Part shown: positions 26,101-34,583 of the stretch, one piece after another
Numbering within the stretch: the stretch's first letter is position 1
Layout: every line of letters begins with the position of its first letter
Source of the DNA: Apricaphanius iberus
Lineage: Eukaryota > Chordata > Actinopteri > Cyprinodontiformes > Aphaniidae
Length of the DNA stretch: 64,000 nucleotides
Direction: 5' to 3'
Assembly (NCBI GenBank): GCA_028564705.1
Contig: JAPXFQ010000082.1
Span: 186,001-250,000, forward strand
Made by a program: the position numbers and the translations under genes
The notes under the pieces: generated by a model
Database searches by the model: none
Seen by the model: the letters and a program-made list of their open reading frames with translations, nothing else
Told to the model about the DNA's origin: nothing

Positions 26101-29100
26101 ACCAAGAAAGTATTTTCTTTTTGCTTTTTGATGTTTACAAACCTGTTCTTGTTCATTTTAAACCCTGTACACTTCATACCTTCTCCTCTTTCACTTTTTC
26201 TCTATTTCCAAACTAAAACTATTTCCTCAAACTTCTTCTCACCTATAAATTGATTTTCATTTGTATAGGTTTAATTTAACGTACTGTTGGCTGTGATGAG
26301 CTGTTACATCTACCAATGAGATTCTTTTTAAGTTTGAGAGAAAACGATACCATGGCTGTTTCAGCATGCCTTGCAAAAGTATTGACCTTTTTCACAGTTT
26401 GCCATCTTACAGCCTCAAACTTCAATGTATTGCATTTATATTACATTGGGACAGATCAACTGATCTGAGTGCAGAAATATCATGGGGAAGGAAAAGTTTT
26501 GTTCACTAATAAAAAAATGAAGAATGACGTGTACGTTTGTATCTAGCCTCACAATACTTCATAGAATAATCTATGGATTATGTCTCTACCACTTTTGCAC
26601 AGCTATAGTAAAAGTATCTGTACATTCTTTTTTGAATAGAAAAGCTTAAAACCACTCAGATTGGTTGCTTAGCATCTCCAAACAATCTGCAATTTTCAAC
26701 AGATTCTCAGCTGGTCTGGACTGATTGGGTCATTTCTAGTTTAGCTCTCGCTGTTTCTTTAGGCTTTAGGCTCAGGTCTTTCACAGACTCAGACATTTTT
26801 CTCCAATATTGCTTTTTTAGCTTTTTATTTAGCTCCATTCTTCCTTTCATCACTGCTGATCAGCTTCCCTTTCCCAGCTAAAGAGAAAAAACCCTGAGAC
26901 TGATGCTGCCACCACCATGTTTTTCCATGAGGATGTTCAGTAACAGATGTTGCTAAACAATTTATCATGCAATGAACAATGTTTTTTTTTCTCCCACTTT
27001 ATAAATACGCACCTCTTTGTTTTGGTCTGCCACTTAAAATCCTAAAACAACACATTGAGGTTGCTATGTGTCAGGATTTAGAAGTGATTGGGGTAGGAAT
27101 ACTTTTGCAAGGCTAGGTGGATTCTCAGCAGTAACAATGTAGCAGAATATTGTCATAGTTTAGATCAGTCCACATAAGCATGTGACTGGTTTTATTGTTT
27201 TATGTCATTGTTACCAAAGAGTCATGCATCACATTGCCTGATGTGTAGCTTCATGTCTGCAATCCCCTCCTTATGGGTGGAAACAGTTCAAAGTAAACTC
27301 ACACTTTGAAAAGCCAGATTCCTTACAAAATCTCTCATATTCATGTCTGAATTTTATTTTTGCTGCTCTTCTCTCATTTTGTTTAGTCTTCTCATCAGTA
27401 GCTTTGTCTTGATTTGCGTTGACTGAAACATACTTTCTTTCTTTCACCCTCCCCTCCCCTGTTCATTGCAAACAGCAACGGGGCAAATGTAGTCTGTCAC
27501 AGCCTGGACCGTCTGTGAGCAGTCCACACCAAAGGTACCTTTTTGTTGCTTGTAGCACACCTAGAAGATAATGGAACTCAACCCATGATGCACTGGGAGA
27601 CTAGTTGGGGCTCTCTAATACACCCTTTCTGTGTTTTTCCCAATTTCATGTTTTAACCCTCGTGCCAGCTCATGATAGTGAATTCCATCATCTTCTGTCA
27701 GGCTAGGTGCTCTGTGTAGGTTAGATGAGGAGGTGAGCTGCAGACCCAACATCCACCCAGGAAAGGGTCTCACAAAGAATAGCGACAGGCTTCTTCTTCC
27801 TCAGTGTCCTTGGCTGCTTACCTAATATATATTACATACCTAACAACACTTCCTTGCTGTTGCTGAGCAAGCATACACACTGCCCTTTTCTTTCAAAGTG
27901 CCGAGCCAATAAATGTCTGCAATGAACAATGCAAAAGCTTTCTCTCTAGTCCTTTCACTCTATCTCATGTGTGTGGTTCTTTACTGCTGCTGCTATCCCG
28001 CTGACTCCACTTCTCTTCCGGAGTCTGTCATCTGTGCTGCAATAAAGTGGGACTTTTTGTTAACAACATAAGGGAACTGAATGTAAATCATTAACTAGTT
28101 TGTTTGTGCATTTATTCACTGTCATTTTAACCATGCTTTTTGGGAAGGAAGCATGGGTCGGGCTGTTTTTGAGAGCAGTTTTTCAGATTAGCCTTCAGGG
28201 CATTTACCCAGAGTAGCATGAGAAAGGGGCGGCACACAAGTGCCAGATATACGTTTTACCTACAGTTGTGCCCTGAACAATGTTATAATCACTTTTTATG
28301 AATGGGCAGTTAGAAAACCCCATGTAAATACTGCGGTGAATAAAAACATTGTATTATTCAACATTATCATACAGTGCGATGCTGAAACCTAAGCAAAGCT
28401 TAGCAAGCCCTGCTAAGCTTTTCAAAAGGTTTAGATTAATCCAAACAATTTTAAATGCATCTTTCTCTCTAGATATGTACATTTGTTTCTATTAGTTCCT
28501 CATGCAAATGAAAACTGTACAGAAATGTTTTGCCAATACATTAACTTTATTTAACTAAAAATAAAATAGCAAAAACAGAGATAATTTTATTATGGACATG
28601 TACAACATTTGATGTTATGGTTGACTCTTTGGGTCTTGTAGTGAACAAACAAATGACTGAAAGATTTGTGTAAGACATTTAGGACATTTTGGAGATAAAT
28701 AAATTGAGTCAAAGTAAGGATAATTCACTGAAAAATAAGTCTCAAATGAAGTACAAATCTACCGTATGTAAGTACTGTTGCAGTGTGAAAACATCTCTTA
28801 AGAAGCATAAACTTCAAAGGCTTGTTGCACACTATATTTTTCAAATAAGTTCCTCAAAATCTGTGAATTATTCCTTGAAAACTCTTCATAAAATTGGTTG
28901 GAGAAACGATTAATTACTAATTATAGTATTAAGATTTATGTTTGAAGTATTATTTTCTTGTCTTGATTTAAAACTTAGTTATTTAAGCTTGTTTAAATTG
29001 TTGCACGGATTTTAAGAATGAGCCTAATAAGATAACTTGGTAAAGCCGAGATTATGACCCTGACAGATTAAATAAATGTATTCTCAGTCGCTTGCCAGGA

Positions 29101-31376
29101 ATATTTTGATCCACTCAACAATGTATGTTCTGTTTTACATCATGAGCATGTCATCTGGCTCCACTTGTTTGTTTTCATTTTTCTAACATATAAAATTGCA
29201 AAGCATTTATACTGTAAATCTTTATGTACATATTTCATATTTTATTACTTTTTAAACCATAACCGTGTTTTTTTACTGGCATTTTATGTGAAAGAACAAC
29301 ACAAAGTAGTGTATAAATGTATGGTGAAAGAAAAATTATTACAAAAAATGTAAAAGGTGTGGCATGCGTTTGTATTTAGCTCCCATAAATAAATACTTTG
29401 TAGAAGCACGTTTCACTACAGTTAGAGCTGCAAGTATGTTAAGGAATGTTTTAAGATAAAGATTGTGAGATTGTCAGGAGGTACTAGACAGATTTTGACT
29501 GGGCCAGTTCAACACATGAATATGCTTTATTTAAAACATTTTACTGCAGCACGGACTGTATGTCAGAAGCTTAACCTCTCCCTCAGTCTTAAGTCTATTG
29601 CAGCTTCTAACAAGTTATCATTCAGGATACCTCTATATTTCATCAAAATGTACATCTTCCCGTCATCTCCAACCAGTTTCCCTATCCCTCCACAAGAAAC
29701 GCTTCTCCACAGTTTATTGCCACCACCATCTTTCAGGTGTAGCAGTGTGCTTAAGATAAATTGCAGTGTTAATTTTCTACAGGACATAGCATGTTACATG
29801 TAGACCAGAAAGTTCAGTCTTGGTCTCATCTGATCAGAGCACCTTTTCCACATGTTTGCTGTGTCCCCTACATGTTTTGACAAACCACCAACAGGACTTC
29901 TTGTGAATCTCTCTTTTACCTCTTGCCACTCTACCATGAAGGTCCGATTTGTTGAGTGTATGAGTAAAAATGGTGTCAACAGATTATTGAGCGGTGGATC
30001 TCTGCAGGTCCTCCAGAGTTACCATGGGCCTCCTGGCTGTTTCCCAGTTTATGCTCCTTTTGCCCAGCCTGCCAAATTATAATTTCTCTGTAATTTTATC
30101 CCTGACTAGTTTACCTTGGTCTTCATGTTGCTGTTCGGTCACTAACGTTCTCTAACAAACCATTAATTCCTTCACAGAACGCTTTGATTCATACTGAGAT
30201 TAAATTATACACAGGTGGAGTCTTCTGAAGGATATTACAACAGATTTTATTTAGAGGTGTCTGAGTAAATTGGGGTTGCATACAATACCATCCCTGTTTT
30301 CAGCTCTTTATTGTTACTGTTTTTACCTTTAAATATACTACGTCGTGTTGGCCTATCACATAACATCCAAATCAAAAATATTGAAGGTTGTAGTTTTTTA
30401 ATGTGAAAAGGTTAAGTGGTATGAATGTTTTTTTAATTGTAAGTCAAATTTAATGAGGTGAAGCGACATATTTCTTTAGCACATCCTTTGACAAAGGTTA
30501 GTTAAACCAGTGTATAAAGAAGCTTTTTCAGATGGCTGTGCTGCTCTTGCAAAAGCATGCTTTGCACTTTTCTCCAGGATGAAAACTTTCAGAGTTAACT
30601 CGGCAGATTCCCGCAGCATGCTCTTTTTTTATGTCTTTTATCCTCACACCTTCTGCAAGTAAATGCAAGCAAACATTGAATGTATTTGTGTGGTACAGCA
30701 CTGCAGTAAGTGTGCTTGAACACTGTTTTGTGGTTTGTCTGTATTAATCCACCGAGTCTCAGTCAGCATGTGGTATCACATTATTAAACCTCGTCCCAGT
30801 GTTGCTCTCAGCTGTGTTTGCAGGATCTCTCAAACACATCATTGTGTGGGCTTTAAAGCACTGTGGCCATGTTGCTGAATTGAGATCTTATTTGGATTGA
30901 AAATAATCAGGCTACACCAAAATTAGGAGTTAGGAAGATTGTTCACTGAATAATTTAATATTGCAAGTTTATTTTGTAGCCAATAAAAAGTGTGGTTCAT
31001 TCACTGTGAGATATAGACGTAAATTACATAGGTATTGTTAGTAGCAGTGTAGATGAGCACAGGATGTTCTGTTTTCTTACCAGTGATTAACTAATGCTCA
31101 GTATCTGTCTGGTTGTGAATGTGTGTGAGCAGGTCTCGCAGAGGCGTTGGATCCGCTTCCTGCCGTTCTGATTGGGATGGAGCAACAGCTCGTAGATCCT
31201 CGTTCTGGTGCCGCGTCCTCTGGTTCGCGCTGCCTCTCCAACTCCTCCTGCTCCTGCTGGTGGTTCTCGCCTTCCTGCTGCCGCTGGGAGAGGAGGACTG
31301 CTGCGTTCAGTCAAACAACTTTGCTCATTCCCTTTACCCGATGCTCAGCTACACTAACGGACCACCTCCAGTGTAG
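124..31376 (+). CDS. syne1: Nesprin-1, C-terminal part (gene-level entry, 42 exons)
   Basis: This is the 3' part of the giant nuclear-envelope spectrin-repeat protein of the LINC complex. It spans the outer nuclear membrane and binds SUN proteins in the perinuclear space. Exons, all with AG acceptors and agreeing phases: 124-243, 394-594, 1013-1186, 1341-1472, 1727-1923, 2013-2145, 3809-3991, 4181-4330, 4638-4814, 4915-5070, 5167-5322, 5429-5599, 5760-5893, 6000-6204, 7153-7335, 7453-7599, 7694-7848, 8114-8261, 8334-8428, 8571-8805, 12479-12673, 12859-12984, 13091-13246, 14619-14777, 15070-15236, 15338-15500, 15923-16110, 16203-16353, 18457-18639, 18891-19028, 19899-20090, 20177-20498, 21235-21303, 21982-22106, 23067-23193, 23507-23718, 23912-24112, 24194-24322, 24443-24655, 25769-25861, 27476-27534, 31133-31376. 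Sum 6864 nt. The assignment to SYNE1 rather than SYNE2 rests on remembered near-identity to human nesprin-1 over many exons, and on neighbours rmnd1 and akap12. The CH-domain end is outside the window. Confidence 0.95.
2146..3468. other. syne1 intron 6, no feature recognised
   Basis: This AT-rich intronic sequence has no coding exon or clear element. Phrases such as the TATCGCAGTATAGATTTGAGGCC stretch at 3042-3064 hint at an old hAT-like terminus but are too worn to call. Confidence 0.4.
3469..3668 (+). repeat. SINE-like retroposon (tRNA-like head), internally shortened
   Basis: It begins TGGGCTGCACGGTGGCGCACTGGTTAGCACTG and continues GCAGCAAGAAGGTTGTGGTTTCA. It ends in the fish-typical tail around GGAACAAGCGGTCCAGAAAATGGATGGATG. 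It sits in syne1 intron 6; a short simple run (ATCAT) lies inside at 3528-3543. Confidence 0.6.
3809..6204 (+). CDS. syne1: syne1 exons 7-14 of window: spectrin-repeat rod
   Basis: The exons are 3809-3991, 4181-4330, 4638-4814, 4915-5070, 5167-5322, 5429-5599, 5760-5893 and 6000-6204. They encode helical repeats with the usual core tryptophans (DSQWAELL, NRRWQIL, HTWANLD, DQWSLYK). Exon 9 (GFKVDLSCKQLTVDF) and exon 10 (SVQNALKDCQ) look almost the same as the human nesprin-1 segment as I remember it, which is the best support for SYNE1 in this half. The 13/14 junction splits an arginine codon (AG|A). The exon 14 to exon 15 intron is long and carries a transposon relic. Confidence 0.9.
6245..7065 (-). 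mobile_element. Tc1-type non-autonomous relic in syne1 intron 14
   Basis: The left end, TTGCAAAAGTATTCATACAGC, resembles the terminal phrase of a fish Tc1-derived family; the right part holds CACATAAATTCCAATAAAATATTTGAGG and GTTGTGATTGTAAC. The interior is degenerate and non-coding. Confidence 0.5.
7153..8805 (+). CDS. syne1: syne1 exons 15-20 of window: spectrin-repeat rod
   Basis: The exons are 7153-7335, 7453-7599, 7694-7848, 8114-8261, 8334-8428 and 8571-8805. Junctions 17/18 and 19/20 are phase 2 and restore AGC and AGA codons. Motifs such as NRSWSAAS, CETWMDFLLQ, SNQWQGVVRRA and IRQWQRYREM are standard spectrin-helix tryptophan contexts. The 95-nt exon at 8334 is too short for simple ORF detection but fits in phase and has a strong polypyrimidine/CAG acceptor. 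A 3.7-kb intron filled with mobile-element remains follows. Confidence 0.88.
9028..9614. mobile_element. hAT-type short element with 8-bp target duplication
   Basis: It starts TAGAGGTGTCAACATTC and ends ATTGTGACACCCCTA, giving an inverted TAGGGGTGTCA-like terminus. Flanks ATTGTTTG (9020-9027) and ATTGTTTA (9615-9622) form an 8-bp duplication with one mismatch. It is inserted in a Tc1-type relic. A long poly-T lies at about 9090-9115. No coding capacity. Confidence 0.75.
10678..11130. mobile_element. Truncated copy of the element also present at 60562-61708
   Basis: This shares long stretches with the later copy: AGCGTAGTTTATACT, GAGAGCGTATGCCTGTGATTG, TTTATCTAATATGGT, AACACAAGGAGGCGTA, GTAAAAAGCTTT and CCATTGCTCCTT. 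The right terminus is missing. Confidence 0.6.
12479..16353 (+). CDS. syne1: syne1 exons 21-28 of window: spectrin-repeat rod
   Basis: The exons are 12479-12673, 12859-12984, 13091-13246, 14619-14777, 15070-15236, 15338-15500, 15923-16110 and 16203-16353 (fragment residues about 1085-1519). The exon at 12479 starts right after CCTAAG; its weak acceptor is supported by phase and homology (LKEKVLQRQQGSY). Exon 27 contains GVASVLNLCEVLLHDC, which I recall as identical in human nesprin-1, and GTAATC serves as its donor after a phase-2 AA. In mammals, the repeat beginning at exon 27 is where the short nesprin-1alpha2 form joins the shared sequence. Confidence 0.92.
13440..13570 (+). mobile_element. 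LINE reverse-transcriptase fragment in syne1 intron 23
   Basis: The translated phrase GVPQGSILGPLLF (about 13513-13551) is the well-known reverse-transcriptase motif of non-LTR retrotransposons. The preceding codons (SSATSSFPS) fit too. The frame is broken on both sides, so this is a short dead piece. The rest of the intron (13571-14618) has no recognisable feature. Confidence 0.75.
16835..17965. repeat. Diverged tandem/inverted repeat cluster in syne1 intron 28
   Basis: A unit of about 50 bases, like CAAAAATGCATATATAAGGAAAGGGAAAAAC, occurs several times from 17380 to 17940. It recurs in the opposite orientation at about 16850-16890 (CCCTTTTCCTTATATGTGC) and 17010-17075. CTTCAGTTAGCTG occurs at 17191 and 17772. 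Open frames here are repeat artefacts. Confidence 0.6.
17629..17700. repeat. CA-rich simple sequence
   Basis: Repeats of ACACACAC with interspersed CCCTTACA phrases (CCCTTACACATGCACACA and variants, three to four copies). It lies within the repeat cluster. Confidence 0.75.
18457..20090 (+). CDS. syne1: syne1 exons 29-31 of window: spectrin repeats, GC donor
   Basis: The exons are 18457-18639, 18891-19028 and 19899-20090. The sequence includes LELINKQYRRLARENR and EFETARDGILVWLTEMDLQL, both very close to remembered human nesprin-1. Exon 29 ends CTC AAG and is followed by GCACAA rather than GT, so this intron is read as GC-AG. The next exon starts CAC TTT ATA AAT CAG and keeps the frame. The intron between exons 30 and 31 contains a 501-bp hAT-type element with its target duplication. 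These exons form the last rod repeats before the disordered linker. Confidence 0.92.
18640..18641 (+). promoter_or_regulatory. syne1: Non-canonical GC splice donor (GC-AG intron)
   Basis: Exon 29 ends CTC AAG and the intron begins GCACAA. No GT nearby keeps the frame: the next one, about 14 bases further (CCTTGTCAT), would give a wrong phase for the well-conserved exon at 18891. GC-AG introns are a known minor class; this donor departs from the usual GCAAGT consensus. Confidence 0.8.
19062..19562. mobile_element. hAT-type 501-bp element with 8-bp target duplication
   Basis: It starts TAGAGGTTGATATAG and ends ATCGGTCAGCCTCTA, so the termini are inverted (TAGAGG-TGA). Flanks ATTGTGTG (19054-19061) and ATGGTGTG (19563-19570) differ at one base. 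The inner sequence has TATCGGC phrases common to fish hAT-type non-autonomous elements. It lies in the intron after exon 30. Confidence 0.8.
20177..20498 (+). CDS. syne1: syne1 exon 32: acidic/serine-rich linker with LEWD motif
   Basis: This 322-nt exon (phase 0 in, phase 1 out) breaks the helical pattern. It starts LADDDTEVSF and holds the conserved stretch SGRDTPASVDSIPLEWDHDY. The LEWD tetrapeptide (20381-20392, fragment residues about 1759-1762) is the tryptophan-acidic type of motif known in nesprins to bind kinesin light chain, which links nuclei to kinesin-1. Serine/proline-rich flanks suggest an unstructured, phosphorylatable linker. Binding is inferred from the family, not shown by the sequence. 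Confidence 0.92.
20381..20392 (+). other. syne1: LEWD kinesin-light-chain-type motif in syne1
   Basis: The codons CTG GAG TGG GAC give LEWD within an acidic setting (LEWDHDYD). This is the W-acidic motif known from nesprin-1/2 for recruiting kinesin-1 to the nuclear envelope. Confidence 0.85.
20499..21234. other. syne1 intron 32, nothing recognised
   Basis: AT-rich intron without clear repeat or exon. Confidence 0.4.
21235..21303 (+). CDS. syne1: syne1 exon 33: 23-codon DV-type cassette exon
   Basis: This 69-nt exon lies between TTTCAG and GTAGGC. It is phase 1 on both sides, so it can be included or skipped without changing frame. Its 23 codons begin DVVIPESPEAYVKL. A highly conserved 23-residue alternative segment with the same DV start is known in nesprin-1 (called DV23 in the literature, as I recall) and is linked to tissue-specific isoforms. 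Whether this exon is skipped in fish tissue cannot be told from the sequence. Confidence 0.88.
21982..24655 (+). CDS. syne1: syne1 exons 34-39: KASH-proximal spectrin repeats
   Basis: The exons are 21982-22106, 23067-23193, 23507-23718, 23912-24112, 24194-24322 and 24443-24655. Exon 34 is serine/histidine-rich linker ending PSYMGY; exon 35 resumes with MRLLGECRGSIDTVKR; exons 36-39 encode the final repeats (IERWELLQAQ, IWTWLGETKEELEQ, RVASLQDMS-like KVASLQDMS, VHVIGNRLKLLLKEV). All are close to human nesprin-1. The junctions 33/34 and 35/36 are phase 1. These repeats form the nesprin-1alpha-type segment next to the nuclear membrane. Confidence 0.93.
22165..22920. mobile_element. Tc1-type relic in syne1 intron 34
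   Basis: It contains CATGTTGCAGCTGCAAACTTCCATGTG at the left and GTTAGTCTATCAAATAAAATTACATTCAAG with TGTGAACATTTTTGCAA at the right. These are the two ends of the same fish family in inverted orientation. The middle is a worn remnant; a 124-codon open frame here is not a gene. Confidence 0.5.
24690..25620 (-). mobile_element. Tc1-type relic with transposase trace in syne1 intron 39
   Basis: The minus strand reads RHGGGSINLFECFSSAGTGN (about 24950-25008), close to the [11 protein letters not shown] block of Tc1-like transposases. Surrounding phrases (GATGCTGCCACCACCATG, GTGTTCAGGGTGATC) repeat in other introns. No intact frame. Confidence 0.6.
25769..27534 (+). CDS. syne1: syne1 exons 40-41: pre-KASH serine-rich segment
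   Basis: The exons are 25769-25861 (93 nt) and 27476-27534 (59 nt, phase 2 out). They encode DLSSWSSADELDTSGS and GKCSLSQPGPSVSSPH, matching the serine-rich stretch just before the membrane anchor of nesprin-1. Exon 41 is short but its sequence is highly conserved and flanked by AACAG and GTACCT. The introns on either side carry Tc1-type relics. Confidence 0.9.
26369..27113 (-). mobile_element. Full-length Tc1-type deletion derivative in syne1 intron 40
   Basis: The left end CCTTGCAAAAGTATTGACC and right end GTAGGAATACTTTTGCAAGGC are inverted copies, so both termini survive (745 bp). The inside keeps only scraps, for example TGATGCTGCCACCACCATG at about 26900, of antisense transposase. Confidence 0.65.
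27535..29240. other. First part of syne1 intron 41, little recognised
   Basis: Mostly unremarkable intron. The part from about 28560 has AT-rich sequence that may be older repeat. No exon was found that fits phase 2. Confidence 0.35.
29250..30425 (-). mobile_element. Long Tc1-type relic in syne1 intron 41
   Basis: It runs from TTTTACTGGCATTTTATGTG to GAAAAGGTTAAGTGGTATGAATG. Inside are family phrases: CTGATCAGAGCACCTTTTCC, CCAACAGGACTTCTTGTG, AACGTTCTCTAACAAACC, CTGAGATTAAATTATACACAGGTGG. Transposase orientation is minus. It is riddled with stops. Confidence 0.6.
31133..31376 (+). CDS. syne1: syne1 exon 42: KASH domain and stop
   Basis: The last coding exon starts after GTGAGCAG and ends with TAG at 31374-31376. 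It encodes a basic cytosolic stretch (RSRRGVG...), a hydrophobic span of about 20 residues (FALPLQLLLLLLVVLAFLL, about 31224-31289) that crosses the outer nuclear membrane, and a lumenal KASH peptide ending YTNGPPPV. The lumenal part binds SUN1/SUN2 in the family; the second of two adjacent cysteines is at the position (23 before the last residue) known to form a disulfide with SUN. The terminal valine differs from the leucine or threonine I recall in human nesprin-1 and -2. Confidence 0.97.
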
Positions 31377-32670
31377 GTCAGCAACAAGAACGTTCTGTGT
31401 CCGTCATTTGGCTTCGGTGGGACGGGAAGGAGCACTGTGCTGATCGGTGGAGGGAGAAATCTAGCCTTCATCCAGCTGTACCACACAAAAATATTTTTTG
31501 TGTAGCACATAGGATCGAGTTTTGCAATGCTGTGTCAATCTAAGATATATTTCTGTTTAGCTCACAGTGGACTTCTGCCGGATTAATTTACGGGTCCTAC
31601 ATCGTGTATTTTTCTGAAGAAGACAGTCAATGGAAAGCACCAAAGTTAAAAACTGAAAGATTAGCCTTGGGACAACAAAATGGAACATTAAACAGTTTGA
31701 TTGCATTTATTTTTTTACCTGAATTTGGGCATGTGGTTTTAATATTTACTTTTATTCACTTACATGTATGATTGTGTCTGTGCTTAACTGTCCATTTTTA
31801 ACTTGAACTACATTCATCCATGTATGTCGGTAAAGCCAAGTGTTTTATTAATAGATCCAAACCAGGAGGTTTAACCTTTACCATCAGCCATCCGTGGTCT
31901 TTGTACATTCTGCTTTATTTTTTCAAAACACATGATATCTTAAAGATTAAAACTATGACACATAGAACTAATGTATATTTTGTATGACTGTTGGTCGAGT
32001 ATGAAATATAAAAGTCCAGAACATTTAACTTATGTAAATAGTGCAGAAGATTACTAAGAAAAAGTACAGTATGTATATGCAACTATCAACAATAATGAAT
32101 GCCAAATCTTTGCTCTGAATCATGTCTTTATTTAATTTCCTTTTTTCCATTTTATTGGTGAACATCACTACAAAGGGCTGTTTTTGCTTATTTTAACCTC
32201 AAAATGTTAATTATCATACATCAAACATATTTTAATTATTCTTGAGAGAACCTAAGACCTGGGATGACTTTCAGGAAGGTCTGGGAGCAGAGAAAGAGCA
32301 GATAGAGAAATGCCGGGATATAGCATGATAGCATGGTGATGCCAGGCGTGATGGTGATGAGAATCGTGAAGAAGCTCTTCAAGCAGTTTGACAACTTTAT
32401 AATTTGAAAGAGAAAAAGATTTAAAGTTCAGGCCCATCATCTGAGAAACCTGTGACTGGAAATCCTACAGCTACTATTAAAGAAGAACACAAAGTCGGTT
32501 TACTGGGAATTTAGGCTTTATACGAAATTAGGTCTGCTCTTACATCAGAGCCTTGCAACAATATTAACACTCCTTGATGCAGCCTCAGTTTTGTATTGGG
32601 ATTTTGGGTGATAAACAAGAGCTGTACCAAAGTGTTGTACAACACAAACAGCAATCTTAATAATAAAGAG
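31377..32670 (+). other. syne1: syne1 3' untranslated region (probable)
   Basis: This stretch is non-coding and shows no clear transposon. The first canonical AATAAA downstream of the stop is at about 32662-32667; variants such as AATATA occur earlier (about 32005), so the real end could be nearer. The last few hundred bases have phrases (GCCTTGCAACAATATTAACAC) resembling the fish Tc1-type relic seen elsewhere in the window, so the AATAAA may belong to that repeat. Confidence 0.45.
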
Positions 32671-33186
32671 TTCTCCAAACTTTGAGCAGACCTGATATGG
32701 AGAAGTATTCCTCAGACTTCTCCTTGTATGTCTGAATGTTAGAACATTAAGAACATCTGTTTATTTGACTTACGTGTTCTAGATGAAGGTTAGAGTAACA
32801 AGAGATGGAGCCAGACAGTTAATTAAACTAAATCAACAGGCAGCCAGGATGGTCAAAAAAACATTGTTTTAATTAAAAGTCAGGCTGCAGCCTTTATAAA
32901 GCCCATGAATATGTGCATGTAAAGTAATAAATAGTTTTAAAACAGGGAAATTGTTCATGGTTGCAATCTGAACACAGAGAACATGTAGAAAATTATCTGT
33001 TCATATTAGATAAGAGCAGAATATTTTTGTCTAAGTGCAAAAGATTACATCTGGCAGATATTCGACACTACACAGCTCCTTAAACACACCATCTCCATGA
33101 TGAAACATAGTGGCAGTGACTCTTTTTTTAGCACACACACACACACACTCTAGAACTCACAACAGTATTTTTAAATTAAAAAAGGT

Positions 33187-33790
33187 AAGGCAGCTTTATT
33201 TGTATAGCGCACTTTCAACAAGGAAATTAAAGGTCCTTCACATCATTAGGGCAAAAATAAAAGCATAAAACATTAGAGACACATCCCATATGACATTAAA
33301 ACATGGCATTCCTACTACTGTTAATCATTCACTCATAGAAACTCAGTGTTTCAGCAGATTTGTAGAGGTCTGGAAGTTTGTTCTAGATAAAGGGAGGATA
33401 GAAACAGAAATCTGCTTCTCTAATTCTAAGGATGATCAGTAGACTAGAGGTTGAAAACCTGAGTGGTCTGCAGGGTTGGTATAGTGACATCCCTTCAATA
33501 TACTTTTTTTGCTAAACCAATAAACTAGTAAAGTATCTTTAAGTATATTTTGAGCTACAGGGAGCCAGTGTAAGGACTTTAGAGTTGGTGTGATGTACTG
33601 TATTTTCCTGGTTCTAGTGAGGACATGCGCAGCAGCGTTCTGGATCAGCTGCAGCTGTCTGACGCTTTAGTTAGACCTGTGAGGACGCTGTTGTAGTTAT
33701 CAATCCGACTAAAGATAAATGTATTGAGGAGTTTTTCAAGGCCCTGCTGCGCCTTTAGTCATTTAATCGTAGAAGTGTTCCTCAGATGAT
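33187..33790 (-). mobile_element. Retroposon tail/dispersed repeat, intergenic
   Basis: It begins CAGCTTTATTTGTATAGCGCACTTTCAACA, a very common fish dispersed-repeat end, and includes GTGAGGACGCTGTTGTAGTTATCAATC. It probably lies in reverse orientation. A (CA)n stretch is at 33133-33148. Confidence 0.5.
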
Positions 33791-34583
33791 AGAAGGTTGA
33801 CATGAAGAACGTAAATTCGCCCAGTTTAATCATAAACTGGTGTTTCAACTTCCACCATCAAGATTGTACGTCTGTCATCGGGCTTCCATAGAGTGTTTTA
33901 TCGTAACGATCAGCTAATCCCATGCTGCATTTATGCACACCCGCTACACCACTATAACAACATGTAATAAACATGTAAGGCAGATACCACCTGTCTTTAC
34001 TGTAACCGTATTGACCCTATTCAAAAACATTCAACAAAACTAAATGAGTGGAAAAGATTTTCATGAGATTGAACTACTCTTTAACAAAATGTAAAGTTAA
34101 GCAAAAACTATACATGCATATTTACAGCAACATTCTGATCCGACCAGCACGTGTGTTCTCACTGGAGGTAGGGGAGACCAGGGACGTTGTAACATGGGAT
34201 GGTTGGAACATTTTGAATTTGTTCAATCAGAAACAAGCTAGACAGGCAACACTCAACTTGCACATGTTCAGTCTCAATGTCTTCTTGCTCACAAAGACAG
34301 AGCTACATTTTAAACTCAATGAAAAAGTTAAAAGTGTTGGGGGGGGTTTTAAAGTCAAAATTGAACTTTTCTGTCGTATTTTTTTCGGATACTGTCCTGA
34401 GATCAAATGTCTCCATACAAGTGTGACAGTGTGAGGGTCCTGTCACTATGGTTCCAATTGATCATGCACCTTGGCTGTCATACTGCCTAATTCACTCCCG
34501 CTCCTCATCCTCACCTGTGTTCCTCCTTACCTCACGCCTTTATAAATCGTCAAGTTCTTTCAGTCAGCGCCAACACATCACCG

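Noticed and set aside
34048..34434. 128-codon plus-strand open frame in the intergenic region
   Set aside because: Mixed low-complexity composition, no recognisable motif, no flanking exon signals.
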